64,000 nt of DNA, taken from NCBI GenBank assembly GCA_006386115.1, contig VFIW01000035.1:62001-126000 (forward strand), given 5' to 3'. The notes under the pieces are model-generated. The model was not told where the DNA came from. It was given only the letters and a program-made list of their open reading frames with translations, and made no database searches. Made by a program: the position numbers and the translations under genes. This stretch comes from Globisporangium splendens (taxonomy: Eukaryota; Oomycota; Peronosporomycetes; Pythiales; Pythiaceae). Positions 21,242-32,568 of the stretch are shown here, piece by piece (position 1 is the stretch's first letter; every line of letters begins with the position of its first letter).

Positions 21242-24200
21242 TTTATGTTTATTAGGTGAGGTATATTTAGGTTCATCGTCGTGACCTACAATATCCATTC
21301 TCCTAACTACTCTTCATTGCGAATTTCATCTAGGAGTGTAAATGTGTCTATAGCGCGGATTGCAATAGATCACTTCTGAATGCTAAATAATCTTTGACCA
21401 GGATGGCATGTTCTCTTGGTCCTATGTGAGGCTGCCTTGTGTTGTCCAATGACCTTGGGTCTTCCGAACTTCGCATAAGCCAATGCATGACGTCGTTGTC
21501 AAGATCCTGGGTGAGATTGTTGAAAGCAGCTCTTTGAGTTGGGAAGTGGACCTGCGTTGAGGTTCTGGTATCCATGGCTAGGTTGGCGGCTGAGTCCGCC
21601 ATCTTGTTGAAGGCACGGTAGTGATGGTACCATCCTCGGATGTCGATGCAATCCGCGAGTCGTCGACTTGTCTGGTATAAACGTGCCAATCGGTGCTGTC
21701 GAGGGGACCGATGCATTCGCTGTTGGGAGATAATCAGTGCACTGTCTCCAATCACGTACAACGGTTCGAAGTGACTGCGTTGGGCTTCTCGGAGTCCATG
21801 TATGAGACCCCAGTACTCGGCAAAGTTGTTGGTCGTGTCCTTCCTGCTATACGTCATGCTCGCGGCCCAAATTAAACTGGCTGTGTGCGAGTCCTTATGG
21901 ACACGCACGATAATGGATCCAGTCCCTCCTGGTCCTGGATTGCCGCGTGATCCACCATCGAAAAACAACAGGTAAACGCCGCGAGTATCACTTGGAGTCA
22001 AGGGGATGGCGTCGGTTTGACTGAGAAAGCAGTCGACATATGCCTTGAGAACTGCCGCAACCGTGTGACCGTCCGAGTCTCCAGCTTGCGCTTCAGCGAG
22101 TCGTGCGAGGTTTCGCATTCCTGCCTCTAATCTGGTCATCATGATCGCCATCTCAGCAGTCGATTCGATTGGATCCGAATCCATGCGTCGCAGATGCGCA
22201 CACCAAATGGCATGTATGAGCGACGCGCTCATATATCGCCACAGCATGTGTGCGACGGGATAGAGATGATCTTGGAGATGTTCATTGGAGAACTTGTGTC
22301 CGATAATGTGTCTCTTGATCGTGGTCCATGCATGCCTTGGAGTATGTGGTAGATCCAGACTGAAGATCCAGATTGCGGGGTCGTGACCAGGAGTGATTCC
22401 GATCTTCGCCCATAGCGCATAAAAGTAGTTCCACACCAGTTTGGCTCTCGGACACTCCCAGAATAGATGTTGAACAGAAGATTGGACAACTTGGGAACAT
22501 TCGGGATTCGAGCAGGATAGATCAGCTTTCTCATAGTTCCACATGGAGAGTCGGTTGGCTTTCAGTCGGAGAAGAGTCTGGCCGTATAAACTGTAATCCC
22601 TGGGATGTTGTGTAATTCGCTCCATTGGATTAATTGCAGTCCTGGCCACAGAGATCCTGCTGTATGGACAGCTTTGTTGACTGCTGCATCTCGAGTATCT
22701 TTGCCAATTTGTGTCCTCGTTGCTGCAACTTGTTGCCGATAGAAAGATCTGGTCGTATTGTATCGTCCGTTGCCACCCCATAGTTGCACGATTCTTGTGA
22801 AACGTGGATGTGCATGGAACGACACCTTCTGCCCGTTCAAGTCTCTTGTTGCCATGATGTCACAGTCCATTGCGGAGTGAACTGTATGCGTAGCTTTGAC
22901 TAGGGTCGTGTCGACGTGGGTCAGAGTTGCTTCACTGGTGTGCAGATGCCATTCGTGGTTGTAATGACGTTGCCCGTTGTACAGCCGAAGCACATTTGTT
23001 TGCTGTGGTCGATACAGAAGCTGTGGGAAGTTGGATACCAACGTAGCACATAACCGCTCGAGCGCTCGAATAGACGGCCGGGAGAATCCGGAGATTCCAC
23101 ATGTTGGGATGAAGTTAAGCACTCCTGGTCTTATCCACTCCCATCGAAGTATGTCACCCAGTTGTGCTGTTCCAACTGATAATGATGTGTGAGCAAGCTT
23201 GTAAGGGGAGCCGTTGGAATCAAGAAGCCACCCATCTGCAGTCGAGGTCATGTATGGCAACCATTCTGCACAGAATGTCCCACGTAGCTTTCGTCCTTCA
23301 GCGATGATACCTGGAAGCCTGTCAGACATTTTAGAGCTGAGGTCGATCTGGAACACATCGCCGTCCCATTGAGTCTGCACAATTGTCGACTTGAAGTGCT
23401 CGTAACACCAACGTACATTATCACGTTCTCTGGGCTCATAGGGTCGAGAATGGAGCGACGCGCACAATGCTGCGCCAGTTGTCCACATGTTTTCACGAAG
23501 CTGGAGTGGCCGCCTTGGAATTGCATCGAGCGGCGTGATGTACGTCGAAGAAGCCCTTGTGTTGTGCAGCAAGATTTCCCCGATGACCTGATCGATGTGA
23601 GAGGTTGTGATTGCCCATCTGGAGACTGCTGTGGCACTCATCGTCATCAGCTCAGTTCTGATGTTGGGTACTGACAAGCCTCCATTCATTTTTTTGAGCT
23701 CAGCTTGTTCTTCCTTCATCCACGGTTTCGCAGGCTTACCATTCCTTGAGCCCCAGACAAATTGTTTCACTAGGTCGTGTAGCTGATTGACAATAGCCGT
23801 AGAGGGCCAGGAGTGCCTGGCCACGTAAAGCACTTTGGGTATGATGACGGCACTGGCAATTGCTGCGCGTTGGGCGACAGAGTGAGTTTTGAGACGCGCA
23901 AGTCGAAGTCTGACACGTAAGGCTTGGATGCACTTGGACCAGTTACTTGCATTCGAAGGCGTTTGTCCGACTTGGATGCCGAGGCAGCGGCAATGTTCCT
24001 CACGTTGTAGCACATGAATGTCACTGACTGACTCTTCGGTGGAGCTGTATTCCTTGTTCAGCGGTAATACTGCAGATTTGTGCCGATTGACTCGAAGCCC
24101 AGAAGCTGCTCCATATTTGTCCAGGATTGCAAACACGGCATTAATATCCTTGGGATCGCTAAGATAAATGGTCGTGTCGTCTGCGTATCCTCCAAGTCTG

Positions 24201-24385
24201 ACTTCAGTTGCGCATCCTGCTGCCTGGAGTTCAACGCCGTGTATTTCGTCACTCGCTTCGATTTTCCGATAAAGAACCTCTAACGCCAAGATGAAGAGAA
24301 GAGGGGCCAGCGGACATCCTTGACGAATTCCGGATGTTACGTTGTACTTTCTCGACAGGAAACCGTTGACAACTCCAGACATACT
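21242..24385 (-). mobile_element. LINE family 1, copy A (5'-truncated RT, zinc-knuckle, RNase H)
   Basis: Non-LTR retrotransposon read on the minus strand. The first frame, from 24382, starts inside the reverse transcriptase, just before motif B ([13 protein letters not shown]). It includes the YADD active site ([11 protein letters not shown]) and the thumb. A one-base deletion near 22575 shifts the frame. The second frame (to 21348) holds a zf-RVT-type zinc knuckle (CSNPECSQ, then HLFWECPRAKLVW) and an RNase H domain (FFDGGSRGNPGPGG, later NNFAEYWGLIHGL, IGDSALIIS and FNKMADSAANLAMD). RT motif A, any endonuclease and any ORF1 are missing, so the copy cannot move by itself. The 3' end is AAATATACCTCAC, then TAATAAACATAAA. 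The RT/zf-RVT/RNase H order resembles plant-type L1 elements. No clear target-site duplication is seen. Confidence 0.88.
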
Positions 24386-24524
24386 GAATAACGCAAGATC
24401 AACGCAACAGTAATGAGAGCTTAGCTTTGATTAGTTATTGCAAGTCAAGCGACAAAACATTAGCTAGACCAATTCACTAGGCAGAGCGAACAAACTCTAA
24501 GAGAGTACGAGCTCGATAGCGCTT
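24386..24524. other. 3' flank of the FBT3 remnant
   Basis: Short AT-rich stretch between the truncated 5' end of LINE copy A and the stop codon of the FBT3 remnant; probably the remains of its 3' untranslated region. Confidence 0.4.
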
Positions 24525-25742
24525 CTACTTTGTTTTCTTGCAGCCATTTCCCCCTGCGATGCGCAAACACTTGGTCGAGTCAAACAAACTCAAGATGTTG
24601 GTCATGATCGTCCAGGCCAGTGAGAACGTAATGTAGAAAATCGTGAAGATTCCCATCCACTTGTTTCTTCCGCCGTTCTTCTTGAGCTCCTGTGCCTCCT
24701 TCTTCTGACGTGGGAGCCACATGACGAAGACCACCGAGAACAAGTTGAAACCGTAGGCGATGAGGTACGCGTACGTCACTTGCCATCTGACTGCGTTGTC
24801 GTCCTTCACGATGTACTTGCGCTCGATGTCAAAGTTCGAGTCGATCGACTTGGTCATGACCGTCGCGAACGGTCTCGCCACAGACGAGATGCTGACCATC
24901 AAACTCATGAGGGTCGCTTCTTTGCCAACGTCGCACACTTCGACCACGAAAAGCGCTGAAATGTACACACCGATAGAGATCGTGATGCTTTCGAAGAGAG
25001 ACACACCGAGCCAGAACCACTGGCTGCGGTACACATCCCAGATGGTCATGAACGTTGGAATGGCGTCAATGAACACCACGCCGGCCTGGACAGTGATGGT
25101 GACGACCTGCCAGCTCCAGTGAAGTCCCCACTTGCGTAGCACGAACAATGCAAAGATTGTAGCTCCCGAGGTAATGATGCCGGCAATACTGTCGTTGAGG
25201 GGCTCAACCTTTGCCCACGTGCTCTGGATCGGGTTTGCCGCAGTCACAGAGACCCACAAACAGATTTGGCTGCAGAAGCGAAACGCAACCATCTGGAAGA
25301 TCACGCGAGTTTGCATGATGTCGTACAGGTACACGAAGAACGAGCGCATCGACTGCGCTTCCGTCTTCGTTTCTGCGACACAGAACCAGCAGATTGGAAT
25401 GGTGATGAACGCGAAGAATGCGCAGACGCCCATCACTGCATTGAAGCCCATCGTCCACGAGAACGAACCACCGTAGTCGGCACTGTTGAGTCCGATACCC
25501 GTCATGAACGTAGACAAGATTGTGAACGCTTGACGAACGACGGTGACGTGGTTCTGAACGGTGCCGCGAATAGCCTCAGGCTCTTGTTGAGCGAGCTCAA
25601 CCATCACACCATCAGCCGCACCAAAAGCCAGGATATAGCCAAGGTTGGCGAACATCAGCAGGAAAATGACCAATACACCGCGGTCTGAGGCGGTGTGGTT
25701 GATCATCGCCAGCTGCGCTTCTGTCATCTTACTCTCATCGTC
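24525..25742 (-). pseudogene. FBT3: 5'-truncated folate-biopterin transporter fused to antisense LINE
   Basis: The frame from about 25738 down to 24525 encodes ~404 residues matching FBT2 from residue 157 (DESKMTEAQL) to the end, with the same loops (DGVMVELAQQEPEAIRGTVQ) and a CLRIAGGNGC tail extended by KKTK. The first ~156 residues, including the N-terminus and the first three or four membrane segments, are replaced by LINE copy B. No FBT N-terminal sequence is found beyond copy B, so the insertion was accompanied by a deletion or rearrangement. By chance the antisense strand of the LINE is open for 76 codons in frame, from an ATG at 25967, giving a 480-codon chimeric frame. The remaining transporter part has no stops, so its loss is recent or the fusion is tolerated. 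Confidence 0.85.
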
Positions 25743-28120
25743 AATCAGGTCATCGGGGAAATCTTGCTGCACAACACAAGGGCTTCTTCGACGTACATCA
25801 CGCCGCTCGATGTATTTCCAAGGTGGCCACTCCAGCTTCGTGAAAACATGTGGACAACTGGCGCAGCATTGTGCGCGTCGCTCCATTCTCGACCCTATGA
25901 GCCCAGAGAACGTGATAATGTACGTTGGTGTTACGAGCACTTCAAGTCGACAATTGTGCAGACTCAATGGGACGGCGATGTGTTCCAGATCGACCTCAGC
26001 TCTAAAATGTCTGACAGGCTTCCAGGTATCATCGCTGAAGGACGAAAGCTACGTGGGACATTCTGTGCAGAATGGTTGCCATACATGACCTCGACTGCAG
26101 ATGGGTGGCTTCTTGATTCCAACGGCTCCCCTTACAAGCTTGCTCACACATCATTATCAGTTGGAACAGCACAACTGGGTGACATACTTCGATGGGAGTG
26201 GATAAGACCAGGAGTGCTTAACTTCATCCCAACATGTGGAATCTCCGGATTCTCCCGGCCGTCTATTCGAGCGCTCGAGCGGTTATGTGCTACGTTGGTA
26301 TCCAACTTCCCACAGCTTCTGTATCGACCACAGCAAACAAATGTGCTTCGGCTGTACAACGGGCAACGTCATTACAACCACGAATGGCATCTGCACACCA
26401 GCGAAGCAACTCTGACCCACGTCGACACGACCCTAGTCAAAGCTACGCATACAGTTCACTCCGCAATGGACTGTGACATCACGGCAACAAGAGACTTGAA
26501 CGGGCAGAACGTGTCGCTCCATGCACATCCACGTTTCACAAGAATCGTGCAACTATGGGGTGGCAACGGACGATACAATACGACCAGATCTTTCTATCGG
26601 CAACAAGTTGCAGCAACGAGGACACAAATTGGCAAAGATACTCGAGATGCAGCAGTCAACAAAGCTGTCCATACAGCAGGATCTCTGTGGCCAGGACTGC
26701 AATTAATCCAATGGAGCGAATTACACAACATCCCAGGGATTACAGTTTATACGGCTCAGACTCTTCTCCGGCTGAAAGCCAACCGACTCTCCATGTGGAA
26801 CTATGAGAAAGCTGATCTATCCTGCTCGAATCCCGAATGTTCCCAAGTTGTCCAATCTTCTGTTCAACATCTATTCTGGGAGTGTCCGAGAGCCAAACTG
26901 GTGTGGAACTACTTTTATGCGCTATGGGCGAAGATCGGAATCACTCCTGGTCACGACCCCGCAATCTGGATCTTCAGTCTGGATCTGCCAGATACTCCAA
27001 GGCATGCATGGACCACGATCAAGAGACACATTATCGGACACAAGTTCTCCAATGAACATCTCCAAGATCATCTCTATCCCGTCGCACACATGCTGTGGCG
27101 ATATATGAGCGCGTCGCTCATACAGCCATTTGGTGTGCGCATCTGCGACGCATGGATTCGGATCCAATCAAATCGACTGCTGAGATGGCGATCATGATGA
27201 CCAGATTAGAGGCAGGAATGCGAAACCTCGCACGACTCGCTGAAGCGCAAGCTGGAGACTCTGACGGTCACACGGTTGCAGCAGTTCTCAAGGCATATGT
27301 CGACTGCTTTCTCAGTCAAACCGACGCCATCCCCTTGACTCCAAGTGATACTCGCGGCGTTTACCTGTTGTTTTTCGATGGTGGATCACGCGGCAATCCA
27401 GGACCAGGAGGGATTGGATCCATTATCGTGCGTGTCCATAAGGACTCGCACACAGCCAGTTTAATTTGGCCCGCGAGCATGGCGTATAGCAGGAAGGACA
27501 CGACCAACAACTTTGCCGAGTACTGGGGTCTCATACATGGACTCCGAGAAGCCCAACGCAGTCACTTCGAACCGTTGTACGTGATTGGAGACAGTGCACT
27601 CATTATCTCCCAACAGCGAATGCATCGGTCCCCTCGACAGCACCGATTGGCACGTTTATACCAGACAAGTCGACGACTCGCGGATTGCATCGACATCCGA
27701 GGATGGTACCATCACTACCGTGCCTTCAACAAGATGGCGGACTCAGCCGCCAACCTAGCCATGGATACCAGAACCTCAACGCAGGTTCACTTCCCAACTC
27801 AAAGAGCTGCTTTCAACAATCTCACCCAGGATCTTGACAACGACGTCATGCATTGGCTTATGCGAAGTTCGGAAGACCCAAGGTCGTTGGACAACACAAG
27901 GCAGCCTCACATAGGACCAAGAGAACATGCCATCCTGGTCAAAGATTATTTAGCATTCAGAAGTGATCTATTGCAATCCGCGCTGTAGACACATTTACAC
28001 TCCTAGATGAAATTCGCAATGAAGAGTAGTTAGGAGAATGGATATTGTAGGTCACGACGATGAACCTAAATATACCTCACCTTATAAACATAAATATACC
28101 TTTTCTTATAAAGATAAAGA
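25743..28120 (+). mobile_element. LINE family 1, copy B (5'-truncated, inverted relative to copy A)
   Basis: Nearly identical to copy A but on the plus strand. It starts within the RT thumb at the segment reading [20 protein letters not shown]. The frame runs through the position where copy A has its one-base deletion, showing the intact zinc-knuckle (CSNPECSQ, HLFWECPRA). It then breaks at about 27120 by its own one-base deletion, where copy A is intact. RNase H resumes from 27095 to 27988 (FFDGGSRGNPGPGG). Each copy therefore carries a frameshift the other lacks. The 3' end holds an imperfect tandem duplication of the terminal unit (AAATATACCTCACCTTATAA, then AAATATACCTTTTCTTATAA). The insertion removed the 5' part of FBT3. 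Confidence 0.88.
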
Positions 28121-28289
28121 TGTCTGGAGTTGAACAGTTATAAACTATTATAGCTAAATAAACTGCAAACTATTAGTTTGTAAACTGCCTGACACTGACA
28201 CTGCAGTTGCAGAGTTTATAAGTGGGTGGTTAACAACTCCATTTTTTGGGGTAAACATTTGATAATACACTTGCTGCCAGACCTAAATC
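28121..28289. other. AT-rich junction between two LINE families
   Basis: Begins with ATGTCTGGAGTTG, identical to the 13 bases that open the RT frame at the 5' edge of LINE copy A. A perfect 15-bp palindrome CAAACTATTAGTTTG follows. No gene. Confidence 0.4.
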
Positions 28290-29710
28290 TGGTGATGATT
28301 GCAATAGATATATCACATCTCATACCAGCATCACAGGAAAAACCAGCAGCATGTCTCGCTTTTAAACGCTGAGTACACTGCAAGAGCTTGTTCTGTACTG
28401 TTTGACCAATGGTGTGAATCACTCAACCTCTTCCTACCTCACATCACCAGCCGCACAGCCCCGTCAGGTCAACGATCTTTGCTCCGGGAATTGGAAAAGC
28501 ACTTTGTGTTCATTACTCCGGAACACTCGACAGCACTACAGAAACTTTGGTTTACCGTCACATCAAGCATCCCAGTATTGCTGTGGAGAACGAGAGTGGA
28601 AATAGTGCATGAACGGCAGCATGTTACTATCGAAGAAAGCACCCAGCGTGTGTGGACAGCATGTGTGATGCAAGTGCGGGCTGTGGCTCATCGGATGAGA
28701 ACGCTCCAAGGAGAAAAGATCAATGCAACTTGCCTGAGCCAACTGCTCAGCGTACTGGAGAGACAAGACTTGTCGCGCCAACTGGAAGCATGGTCGACAG
28801 CGCGTCTGTATTTCGGTGGAGGTGCACGCGGCAACCCAGGTCCAGGAGGCAGCGGTTGGGCACTCATCTTCCTGAATGGACGCAGCAATCGATGGGAACT
28901 CAAAGCATGCGGCTATGCGTACATGGGATCGGAAGTCACGAACAATTGGTGCGAATACAGCGCACTAAGAGATGGCCAGACATACAGTGCACACTACCTA
29001 CAGCACTATGAAGTCAAGTTGGAAGTCTTCGAAGATAGCCAAATGATTATCGCATCCCAGAACGGGTTCTCCTCAATACGCCAGACCGAGTTGCAGCCGC
29101 TAGCAGTTCGGGAAAATCAAATCATCGCCAACTTTGCGTGGACCTCCTGGAATCACACAAAACGAGAACAAAACAAAATGGCCGATCTTCTCGCCAACAC
29201 GGTGTGACGAATCGTGCTTATTGCTGAGGATGCAAGTTGAATTGTGTTTTAAAAGAAACAGAAACAGAACTGCTCTGCCGAGTCGCTACACTTCCCAGCG
29301 GCTCGGACTCAATCCTATGTACATGGTGGTTGCTGTCCTGCTCCATCGAGAGCTACTGGAACAGATGACTAATTACTTGGTAATGACTCATTTCCACGGT
29401 GACGAATTACACTGGATGAGTCACAACGCGTAGTGATTCACCTGCGAATTCGACTCTGGCGTGCGCAAAGCTGAACAGATCACCACACACGGCAATGAAC
29501 TTCAAGAGTGCGAAGATACTCACCGACGAATCGCGGGGAAACGATCAAGTTCTTCCGTCCCAAGTCGCAGCTCTACTCGACAATGATATCGGTACCACCC
29601 CGTCAAATATGAGAAACACCTCACTGTCAGCAGTGTTAATGAGACTCAGGAATTCTTCAACTGTATGTAGATCATAAGTTAAATAGAATTACCTTCTCTC
29701 TATCTCTCTC
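28290..29710 (+). mobile_element. LINE family 2 fragment with mutated RNase H
   Basis: The frame from about 28340 to 29207 begins in a degraded zinc-knuckle-like stretch (NQQHVSLLNAEYTARACSVL), then an RNase H domain at about 28800-29200. The motif that should begin with an aspartate reads YFGGGARGNPGPGG: the first catalytic Asp is Gly (codon GGT at 28815-28817). The later glutamate (NNWCEYSALRDG) and aspartate (VFEDSQMII) are kept. The frame ends KREQNKMADLLANTV. The 3' untranslated part to ~29710 has the AAGATACTCACCGACGAATC and (TC)n end shared with 13095-13383. It is clearly a different family from LINE 1 (low similarity). No RT remains, so it is dead. Confidence 0.78.
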
Positions 29711-30264
29711 ACTATAAACATCAACACAGCACACAACATGGGTACAGAACGAACAGAAAATGGACGCTTTTCAACTGGTTTACTTCATCAAAACCAAACA
29801 GAATGCATCCTCATGTTTTATTGGATCAAAAGAGCCGCATGGTGTCCAATCCAATCGCTGGACGAGAGCCACGTCACCCGCGTCGCCATGTTCACGCAGT
29901 CAAACGTCCACGAAAGGACGACAGCAGTTCGTTTAACTCCTTGAAGATTACCCGCTGCATGCAAGCATGAGCGTCATCGGCTGTGCAGCCTCGTGCAACT
30001 TCCAGCGTCTGTATACGGTGCATGCAGCCACTCTGTCGCCTGCTGCCTGGTGGCATTGACTTGTGCGTGCAGCGCACACGGGAATCCATTGTTCAGCAAT
30101 AAAGCTCGTCGATTACGCCAAACGAAATTATGGACCCTTGTACACTTCAACCTGGATATCATGCGAGGACAGATCTCAGTTAATTGCGAGCAACAAGCTG
30201 CTCTCTTGTCTTGCATTGTCATTCCACACACCCACGCATGGACTCGCTGCGGAAGGGAGACAGA
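29711..30264. other. Upstream region of NmrA2
   Basis: No gene. Contains the plus-strand copy of the dispersed repeat (29738-29935) and leads into the NmrA2 promoter. Confidence 0.45.
29738..29935 (+). repeat. Dispersed repeat, copy 2
   Basis: Matches the minus-strand copy at 19690-19880, with shared openings ATGGGTAC and ACAGAAAA, then CCAATCCAATC and GCCATGTT. A weaker echo (GCCATGTTCACGCA) sits upstream of NmrA3 near 33935-33950 on the minus strand. It may be part of a duplicated block carrying the NmrA genes. Confidence 0.45.
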
Positions 30265-30300
30265 TCTCATTCTTCAAAAGCCCGCCTCGGTGACACACCA
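30265..30300 (+). promoter_or_regulatory. NmrA2 Inr and shared leader block
   Basis: TCTCATTCTTCAAAAG followed by CCCGCCTCGGTGACACACCA, nearly identical to the blocks before NmrA1 and NmrA3. The ATG is at 30346, about 78 nt after the presumed TSS. Confidence 0.6.
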
Positions 30301-30345
30301 GCAACCAAACACTCTTTTCGAAAACTACCTCCATCCAATCTCAAC

Positions 30346-31362
30346 ATGGTCGCCTACAAGTCGTTTGCTGTTATCGGTGTTGGCTCCCTCGGTAGCCTCG
30401 TTGTCAACGAGCTCCTCAAGAACAAGGTGTCCGTAAAGGTGCTCACTCGCGATGACACCAAGGTATGCTTTGCATGTGTGTTTGATGGATAAACTTCGAC
30501 AATTGGAGTGTGTCATTGCGTGTATTGACTTATATGATACATGTTTTGATGGCACATACGTAGCCGGTATTCGCGACATTCAAAGGAAACGGTGCGACCA
30601 TCGTCAAGGTCGACTATTCAAGCGAAAGCGAGCTCACGAAGGTGCTCTCGGATGTCGAAGTCGTGTACGTATTACATATCTACTTAGTGCTTTGCTTTGA
30701 GTACAGCATATGTCTAATGGACACTTGATTTCCATTGCAGTGTCAGCGCAATTAGCCACCTCGCTCTGGCCGAACAACCCGCATTCGCGAAGGTCGCCAA
30801 GGCAGCTGGTGTTCAACTGTTTGTCCCAGCTGAGTACGGCTTTGACTTCACGGAAAGCTTTACATACAAGAAGAAGGTCGTGCAAGACGCGCTCAAGGCA
30901 CTAGACCTCCCATACACGTTGTTCTTAACGGGATTCTTCGACAGCTTTTATCCCGCCCTTGGGTTCGACTACGCGAACGGCCGTATTCGCGCGGTTGGCT
31001 CGGGCGATCGACCGTTCAGCGTGACAGCTCGCGCCGATATCGCTCGCTTCGTCGCGCACGTGCTCACAACAGCTGAGCCTTCGAACTTGGCCTGGACCAC
31101 GATCCCAATCGAAGGGGATCGCAAGTCTCACCATGAGATTGCTGCTATCGCGGAGAAGAAGCTTGGCAAGAAGTTTGAGATCGAGTACGTCGATGTGGAA
31201 GAGATCCGCAAGAACATTGAAGCAAACCCCATCGCGCTCTTCACGACTAAGATCGCTGACGGCAAAGCAGTCACAGGCTCAGAAGAAGAGGTCAAGACCA
31301 CGATCAACAAGTTCTACCCAGACTGGAACCCTTCGACCATCGACGAACTTATCACGTTGTAA
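30346..31362 (+). CDS. NmrA-like NAD(P)-binding oxidoreductase 2
   Basis: Exons 30346-30462, 30564-30664 and 30741-31362 (introns 101 and 76 bp) encode 279 residues, with the same exon lengths and phases as NmrA1. The Rossmann motif reads FAVIGVGSLGS, with a Val where the other copies have Ala. LFVPAEYGFDFTESF and the GFF-DSFYPALG loop are visible; the latter differs from both paralogues. The final segment INKFYPDWNPSTIDELITL matches the family end. Predicted to be a cytosolic NAD(P)-dependent reductase or redox sensor; substrate unknown. It is convergent with NmrA3 and lies directly downstream of the LINE nest, but is intact. A small stem (GCGAGAA/TTCTCGC) follows the stop at about 31378-31397. 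Confidence 0.87.
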
Positions 31363-32568
31363 ACGGTGTGGAAAGGCGCGAGAATCTTGGTTCTCGCCTC
31401 TTACACCTTCCAATCGGGGTTCACCACTAATACCTGTTCGTATGCAGTAGCGAACCTGGCGGGTGCTGATACGCGTTTATTTTGTTGTATATTAAAGTCT
31501 GATCCGAGTTAAAGTAAGTTTTGTCGTAGGGATTATTGTCCTAGGATTTTTGTAGCTTTTAAACTCAGTTACTTTTATCTCCTTCTCAAAGACTTCCAGC
31601 CAAGTGCGTTGACACGCCGCTCACCTCTACCAGGCTTCATATCCTTTCGCTTTCTCTGTTTTACCACTTATATAGGCAAATCTCTTGCTTCTTTTGGTGC
31701 CGTTCGCCAGTGTAAAAAACCAACCAACGAGATAAACGATTAGTATGAGGATTCTAGCAGGCCGTAAAAAATGCGAAGTTGGGGTATGGATTTTTATCAT
31801 GCTTCAAACGGATCCATTTCATGTGGGGGTGGAAAAACGGATGCAAAACATGTGCGTGGGTGTTTTCCATGTGACCAAGACGATAACTCAACCACCCAGA
31901 CCCGAAACCAACCAACCATGCGAGTGCCACAAACCTGAAGACCCCTTCTACCTCCACCAAGGAGGAGCACCTCTCTGCGCTCGGTAAGTGGCGCACTGCA
32001 AGCAGCACTTTAACACTGCCAGCGGCAGTGACTCTGCCCCTCGTGCATGGCATTCATCCGTTGCAATTCCTCCACATGGGAAAGCTCTCTCTCTCTCTCT
32101 CTCTTCAGAATTAATCACCGATTCAGTTTTACGCGTACCAGTCCAGATTGTGCCGCCAATTGGACTGCCATGCAACGTTGCAGTGCAACACCTGCCTCAG
32201 AAACAAATACAAGAACGCCACTCCCCAACATCTCAGCACAGTTAGCACCGCCCGACGAGTTCGACAGTAGGCATCTTTTTCGCCAGAATGGCCACAGGAC
32301 ACAACTTATCTCACAGCCCACGTCAGCGCACACTCAGCTTATGCTTACGGACTATTTACAATAAGTAATGTAGTCAATAAACCTATCCTTCCAAATGGAA
32401 AAGCTCCGTTGTTTTCGCCTCATGTGAAAAAGCTCCGTTCAATAAAACCTTGGCTAAGTGTTTTGTTTACATGTTCTCATATGCAAATTACGCAGTTAAC
32501 CTGAGAAGAACACGAGAGAAAGCAACTCATTCTTCAACATTGCACAAAAGCGCGTGGTGAGGGTTTTC
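31363..32568. other. Interval between convergent NmrA2 and NmrA3
   Basis: About 1.2 kb, AT-rich, with no supported gene. It holds a (CT)n microsatellite at 32084-32104. An Inr-like string AACTCATTCTTCAA near 32524-32537 resembles the NmrA promoter core but has no coding sequence after it on that strand. Confidence 0.45.
32084..32104 (+). repeat. CT microsatellite
   Basis: An uninterrupted run of about ten CT dinucleotides. Confidence 0.85.

Noticed and set aside
23369..23674. Stand-alone gene on the plus strand
   Set aside because: It is the antisense of LINE copy A; the identical peptide appears antisense to copy B.
28168..28182. CAAACTATTAGTTTG palindrome as a regulatory site
   Set aside because: It lies in AT-rich transposon debris where such palindromes are expected by chance.
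32524..32537. Inr-like AACTCATTCTTCAA as a promoter
   Set aside because: No plus-strand coding sequence follows; it runs into the antisense of NmrA3.
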